Assembly: GCF_002291145.1 (NCBI RefSeq)
Contig: NZ_NTGE01000137.1
Location: forward strand, 1-51,839
Length of the DNA: 51,839 bases
DNA from: Streptomyces sp. SA15
GTDB lineage: Bacteria; Actinomycetota; Actinomycetes; Streptomycetales; Streptomycetaceae
Reading direction: 5' to 3'
The first letter of the stretch is position 1. Each line of letters begins with the position of its first letter. The notes beneath the pieces were generated by a model. It searched no databases and was not told the origin of the DNA. It was given only the letters and a program-made list of their open reading frames with translations. A program made the translations under genes and the position numbers. Positions 48,190 through 51,839 of the stretch are shown piece by piece.

Positions 48190-48250
48190 AAGCGGTGCTG
48201 ACCGCCGGACCGAGGTGCGCGGGTGCTCGGACCGAATCCGCGGCCTCTGC

Positions 48251-49849
48251 TCAGGCGAGGGCGACGAGGTCCGCGTAGTCGGAGCCCCACAGGTCCTCCA
48301 CGCCGTCGGGCAGCAGGATGATCCGCTCCGGCTGGAGCGCCTCGACGGCGCCCTCGTCGTGGGTGACCAGCACGACGGCGCCCTTGTAGGTGCGCAGCGC
48401 GCCGAGGATCTCCTCGCGGCTGGCCGGGTCGAGGTTGTTGGTCGGCTCGTCCAGCAGCAGCACGTTCGCCGAGGACACCACCAGGGTCGCGAGCGCCAGG
48501 CGGGTCTTCTCGCCGCCGGACAGGACGCCGGCGGGCTTGTCGACGTCGTCGCCGGAGAACAGGAAGGAGCCGAGCGTCTTGCGGACCTCGACCAGGTCCA
48601 GGTCGGGGTTGGCGGAGCGCATGTTCTCCAGGACCGTGCGGTCGGCGTCCAGGGTCTCGTGCTCCTGGGCGTAGTAGCCCAGCTTGAGGCCGTGGCCGGG
48701 GACGACCGCGCCGGTGTCCGGCTGCTCCACGCCCGCCAGCAGGCGCAGCAGGGTGGTCTTGCCGGCGCCGTTGAGGCCGAGGATGACGACCCTGGAGCCC
48801 TTGTCGATGGCCAGGTCGACGTCGGTGAAGATCTCCAGCGAGCCGTACGACTTCGACAGGCCCTCGGCCATCAGCGGGGTCTTGCCGCAGGGCGCGGGCT
48901 CGGGGAAGCGGAGCTTGGCGACCTTGTCGGACTGGCGGACCGCCTCGAGGTCGGAGAGCAGGCGCTCGGCGCGGCGGGCCATGTTCTGCGCGGCGACCGT
49001 CTTGGTGGCCTTGGCGCGCATCTTGTCGGCTTGCGCGTTGAGGGCGGCGGCCTTCTTCTCGGCGTTCTGCCGCTCGCGCTTGCGGCGCTTCTCGTCGGCC
49101 TCGCGCTGCTGCTGGTAGAGCTTCCAGCCCATGTTGTAGACGTCGATCTGGGCGCGGTTGGCGTCGAGGTAGAACACCTTGTTGACGACCGTCTCGACCA
49201 GGTCGACGTCGTGGGAGATCACGATGAAGCCGCCGCGGTAGGTCTTGAGGTAGTCGCGCAGCCAGATGATCGAGTCGGCGTCGAGGTGGTTCGTCGGCTC
49301 GTCGAGGAGCAGCGTGTCCGCGTCCGAGAAGAGGATGCGGGCCAGTTCGATACGGCGGCGCTGACCGCCGGAGAGAGTATGGAGCGGCTGGCCCAGTACC
49401 CGGTCGGGCAGGTTGAGCGCGGCGGCGATGGTGGCGGCCTCGGCCTCGGCGGAGTACCCGCCCTTGGTGAGGAACTCCGTCTCCTGGCGCTCGTACTGCC
49501 TGAGGGCCTTCTCTCGCGTGCTCCCCTGGCCGTTGGCGATGCGCTGTTCGTTGTCGCGCATCTTGCGGATGAGTACGTCGAGGCCGCGCGCGGAGAGGAT
49601 GCGGTCGCGGGCGAGGACGTCTAGGTCGCCGGTGCGGGGGTCCTGCGGGAGGTAACCGACCTCGCCTGAGCGGGTGATGGTGCCGCCGGCGGGGGTGCCC
49701 TCGCCGGCGAGGCACTTGGTGAGGGTGGTCTTGCCGGCGCCGTTGCGGCCGACCAGGCCGATGCGGTCGCCCTTGGCGACACGGAAGGTGGCGGACTCGA
49801 TGAGGACGCGCGCACCGGCGCGCAACTCGATACCGGAGGCGGAGATCAC
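48251..49849 (-). CDS. ABC-F family ATPase (ribosome-associated)
   Basis: A 532-residue protein with two ABC domains and no membrane part. Walker A boxes are GRNGAGKTTLTK and GLNGAGKTTLLR; signatures LSGGQRRRIELAR and LSGGEKTRLALA; Walker B LLLDEPTNHLD and LLLDEPTNNLD. The inter-domain linker (about 235-310) is charged and helical, the P-site tRNA interaction motif of ABC-F factors. Such proteins act on ribosomes in translation or antibiotic protection. GTG 49849 follows CTGGAG. A short leader ORF with hairpins lies upstream. Confidence 0.94.
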   Translation of the reverse strand: MISASGIELRAGARVLIESATFRVAKGDRIGLVGRNGAGKTTLTKCLAGEGTPAGGTITRSGEVGYLPQDPRTGDLDVLARDRILSARGLDVLIRKMRDNEQRIANGQGSTREKALRQYERQETEFLTKGGYSAEAEAATIAAALNLPDRVLGQPLHTLSGGQRRRIELARILFSDADTLLLDEPTNHLDADSIIWLRDYLKTYRGGFIVISHDVDLVETVVNKVFYLDANRAQIDVYNMGWKLYQQQREADEKRRKRERQNAEKKAAALNAQADKMRAKATKTVAAQNMARRAERLLSDLEAVRQSDKVAKLRFPEPAPCGKTPLMAEGLSKSYGSLEIFTDVDLAIDKGSRVVILGLNGAGKTTLLRLLAGVEQPDTGAVVPGHGLKLGYYAQEHETLDADRTVLENMRSANPDLDLVEVRKTLGSFLFSGDDVDKPAGVLSGGEKTRLALATLVVSSANVLLLDEPTNNLDPASREEILGALRTYKGAVVLVTHDEGAVEALQPERIILLPDGVEDLWGSDYADLVALA

Positions 49850-49861
49850 GGACAGACTCCA

Positions 49862-49943
49862 GGGCGGGGTGATTGGCGGGATGGGCGGCTGAGGACGTTC
49901 CCGCCGTCTAATGCGCGAGGAGAATGGCCATGGGCCAAGTCTA
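49862..49943 (-). promoter_or_regulatory. ABC-F leader: leaderless 7-codon ORF and alternative hairpins
   Basis: On the minus strand TAGACT (49943-49938) is exactly 6 nt before ATG 49931, which opens MAILLAH and stops at 49908. Just after, GGCGGGA (49905-49899) pairs perfectly with TCCCGCC (49881-49875). The same arm could pair instead with CCCGCC at 49867-49862, next to the gene's ribosome site. This layout fits ribosome-mediated attenuation, known for other ABC-F genes. The rest of the 360-nt spacer up to 50209 shows no gene. Confidence 0.5.
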
Positions 49944-50209
49944 ACGGGGCCGTGCAACCACTTTTTCTGTGTTCGGGTGTTCGAGCCGGGCTTTGGGGAG
50001 TCCAGGCGGCTGCCGCCGCTGCTCCGGTGCAGGGCTGGGCGATGAAGCAGTACTCGGGGGTGACGTACGGCACGTGCGGGGTCGAAGGCGCAGCGCTTGC
50101 GGACGGGGTGTGTCCGCCGTTCGGATCATCGCCGGGGCGTTGTCAGTGGTCGCTGCGAGACTGGGCAGCAGGTGATGTTCCGGCAAGGGCTCACGAAGGA
50201 GTGATCGGT

Positions 50210-50623
50210 ATGGCAGGCACGAGCGGCGGGCGTCCGAGCATCTACCCCACCCTGGTCTACGCGGACGCGAAGGCGGCGATCCGGCAGCTCACGGAGGCCT
50301 TCGGCTTCACGGAGCTGTCGGTGTACGAGGGCGAGGACGGCTCGATCCTGCACGCCGAACTGGTGCAGGGCAACGGCGGGGTGATGCTCGGTTCCAAGGG
50401 CCGCGGCGGTGTCTTCGACACGGCGATGAAAGACGCGGGCCCGAGCGGGGTGTACGTCGTCGTGGACGACGTCGACGCACATCACCAGCGAGCCGTGGAC
50501 CACGGCGCGGAGATCCTGATGCCCCCGACGGACCAGGACTACGGCTCGCGGGACTACATGGCCCGGGACGCCGAGGGCAACATCTGGAGCTTCGGCACGT
50601 ACGCCCCCGAGATAGGGGGCTGA
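50210..50623 (+). CDS. VOC-superfamily (glyoxalase/bleomycin-resistance-like) protein
   Basis: A 137-residue single VOC domain: YPTLVYADAKAAIRQLTEAF, FTELSVYEGEDGSILHAEL, VYVVVDDVDAHHQRAVDHGA and YGSRDYMARDAEGNIWSFGT. The His/Glu metal positions are partly kept (HAEL, the GNIWSF end). It may be a small-molecule binder or lyase; substrate unknown. ATG 50210 lies 8 nt after GAAGGAG (50195-50201). Confidence 0.88.
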   Translation: MAGTSGGRPSIYPTLVYADAKAAIRQLTEAFGFTELSVYEGEDGSILHAELVQGNGGVMLGSKGRGGVFDTAMKDAGPSGVYVVVDDVDAHHQRAVDHGAEILMPPTDQDYGSRDYMARDAEGNIWSFGTYAPEIGG

Positions 50624-50632
50624 GCCGGGCGT

Positions 50633-51839
50633 TCAGCTGCCCCCGGTGTGCACCTGGAAGGCCGCGCGGCGTACGGCCTTGGCCAGAGCCGGGTCGGGGT
50701 GTGCGGCGGCGAGCGCGACCAGGACCTGCACGGTGCGGGGGTGGCCGACGGCACGCACCTCGTCGAGGAGCGAGGGCACGGTCGGCTGCACCGCGGACTC
50801 CAGGTGCCTCACCAGCATCGGGGCCTCGCCGTGGTCCGCGACGGCGGCGGCGGTGTCGACCCACAGCCAGGTGGCCTCTTCCCGGGTGAGGACCTCGTGG
50901 GCGTCCTCGGGGTCGATGCCGTCGTGCTCCGCGAGCCACAGCAGGGCGTACGGCCGCAGCGTCGCGTCGTCGGCCACGGAGCGGACGTCGGGCTCGGCGG
51001 GGGCGCCGACGACGCGCAGGGCCTCGAAGGCGAGCCCGCGCAGCAGGGCGTCCTCGCCGCGGGCGGCGTCGAGCAGCTCGGTGACAGCGTTGCCGACGGG
51101 GCGGGCGGCGAGCCAGGCGCGGTATTCGGCGCGGGCCGCGTTCGGGCGCAGTTGGGCACAGCCGCGGAGCATGTCCTCGGCGGCCTGCTCGATGTTCCCG
51201 GCGGGGCTCTGCGCGGCCACGCAGATCTGCTCCAGTTTGACCCAGACCGCCCAGCTGCCGAGCGGGGTGAGCGTGGCCTGCCCGTCGCCGTAGGTGAGGG
51301 CACCGACGGAGGCGAGCGAGCGCAGGGCCCAGTCGAGGAGGGGGGCGAGGGGGGCGTCGGCGGCCTGGTGCTCCGTGGGTTCGGGCTGAGGGCCGTAGGG
51401 GATTTCGCAGCGCTCGGTGCGCAGTTCGGTGACTCGTTGCTCGAGGAGGTCGAGGAGCTGCTCCACCGGGACGGGGCCGGCGGACAGCTGGAGGAAGGAG
51501 AGCACCTGAGGCATGGCCGAGACGACCTCGGCGAGGGCGGCGGGCTCGTGGTCGGCGGGCTCCGGGTAGGCGAGCGACCAGGCGTCGAAGAGGGCGACCC
51601 AGCCGCGCAGTACGGCGCTGTCGTCGCGGTTCCAGGCGCGCAGCCGCCAGCCGGGGCGGGCGGTGTCGCCGTGCACCTCGACGAGGCCGGCGAGGCGGGC
51701 GGTGTCCCAGTCGGCGCGGACCTGAGCCGGGGTCAGGCACAGGTCGGCGGCGGCCCGTTCGGCGGTCTCGTCGGAGAGGGTGCCCCTGCCGTCGGGGTTC
51801 GCGCGGTCGCGGCCGGGGCGCAGGGCGGCGTCGGCCCAG
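50633..51839 (-). CDS. hypothetical protein, N-terminus beyond the window
   Basis: At least 401 residues are encoded, and the reading frame stays open to the window edge, so the true start is to the right of 51839. The GTG at 51676 is internal: the residues before it (TPAQVRADWDTARLAGLVEV and the stretch upstream) look equally coding. The chain is Ala/Leu-rich and helical, with HEAT-like repeats near the C-terminus (VRAVGHPRTVQVLVALAAAH, PALAKAVRRAAFQVH). I do not recognise a family. It converges on the VOC gene with a 9-nt gap. Confidence 0.75.
   Translation of the reverse strand, partial: WADAALRPGRDRANPDGRGTLSDETAERAAADLCLTPAQVRADWDTARLAGLVEVHGDTARPGWRLRAWNRDDSAVLRGWVALFDAWSLAYPEPADHEPAALAEVVSAMPQVLSFLQLSAGPVPVEQLLDLLEQRVTELRTERCEIPYGPQPEPTEHQAADAPLAPLLDWALRSLASVGALTYGDGQATLTPLGSWAVWVKLEQICVAAQSPAGNIEQAAEDMLRGCAQLRPNAARAEYRAWLAARPVGNAVTELLDAARGEDALLRGLAFEALRVVGAPAEPDVRSVADDATLRPYALLWLAEHDGIDPEDAHEVLTREEATWLWVDTAAAVADHGEAPMLVRHLESAVQPTVPSLLDEVRAVGHPRTVQVLVALAAAHPDPALAKAVRRAAFQVHTGGS

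Noticed and set aside
48190..48250. Extra small gene between the GATC cluster and the ABC-F gene
   Set aside because: No start with a ribosome site and no conserved-looking peptide; it is the 3' region of the ABC-F transcript.
51674..51676. GTG as the start of the last gene
   Set aside because: The frame is open and looks coding up to the window edge, so the real start lies outside.

Overview
The window is chromosomal DNA of a Streptomyces species. It is very G+C-rich, with G/C-ending codons in almost every gene. It carries a cysteine-free short chaplin (ChpE), a streptophobe-type membrane protein, Asp23/AmaP envelope-stress genes and a 73-residue GATC-binding nucleoid protein homologue (Gbn; SCO1839 in S. 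coelicolor, from memory). The order chpE ... fabG-fabI ... tldD-pmbA-tyrS ... moaA ... tandem subtilases ... gbn-ABC-F matches, from memory, the SCO1790s-SCO1840s core region of S. coelicolor. I see no prophage, transposase, CRISPR array or biosynthetic cluster.

Layout. 1-381: promoter and leader of an rRNA operon that leaves the window leftwards; the 16S gene is outside. 378-6653: alkyladenine glycosylase, Spo0M, a PEBP-like protein, HNH nuclease, SPFH/NfeD pair, cytosolic ABC ATPase and a conserved hypothetical. 6690-9110: interspersed repeat, chpE and a NarL-type two-component pair. 9297-12171: SDR-queA operon, then a secreted lytic transglycosylase behind a structured leader. 12253-19938: FHA-ABC exporter, streptophobe membrane protein with a TTA codon, serB, sixA and a small membrane protein. 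20058-22813: a 38-residue microprotein, CynX-type MFS transporter and divergent FadR-type regulator sharing a palindromic operator. 23029-24504: fabG-fabI. 24748-29061: tldD-pmbA split by an 86-bp duplication/insertion, then tyrS. 29119-31534: GlsB-like protein, DUF3099 protein, a small Cys/His protein and moaA. 31713-33691: DUF485/acetate-type symporter operon. 33949-37136: two tandem secreted subtilisin-like proteases, the first behind a terminator-like hairpin overlapping a small ORF. 37200-43541: CoA transferase, CopD-like protein, DEDDh exonuclease-BRCT, zinc-ribbon protein, SURF1, a GH15 pseudogene and an SDR. 43548-46681: Asp23/AmaP cluster with a divergent partner. 46686-51839: enoyl-CoA hydratase, gbn with a GATC-rich spacer, an ABC-F gene with a short leader ORF, a VOC protein and a gene cut by the window edge.

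Working together. FabG and FabI are the two FAS II reductases. TldD and PmbA form a heterodimeric peptidase. The DUF485 protein and symporter are a usual pair. SPFH and NfeD proteins act together in membranes. The Asp23/AmaP genes overlap stop-to-start and are probably translationally coupled. ChpE, the transglycosylase, the proteases and the streptophobe protein all act at the cell surface of a developing mycelium.

Cross-cutting signals: several genes have a TANNNT hexamer exactly 6 nt before the start codon (leaderless mRNA geometry), three short G/C-rich palindromic repeats sit inside or between genes, and several 5' leaders hold hairpins or short ORFs. All functional calls come from reading the sequence and family knowledge; no database search was run.
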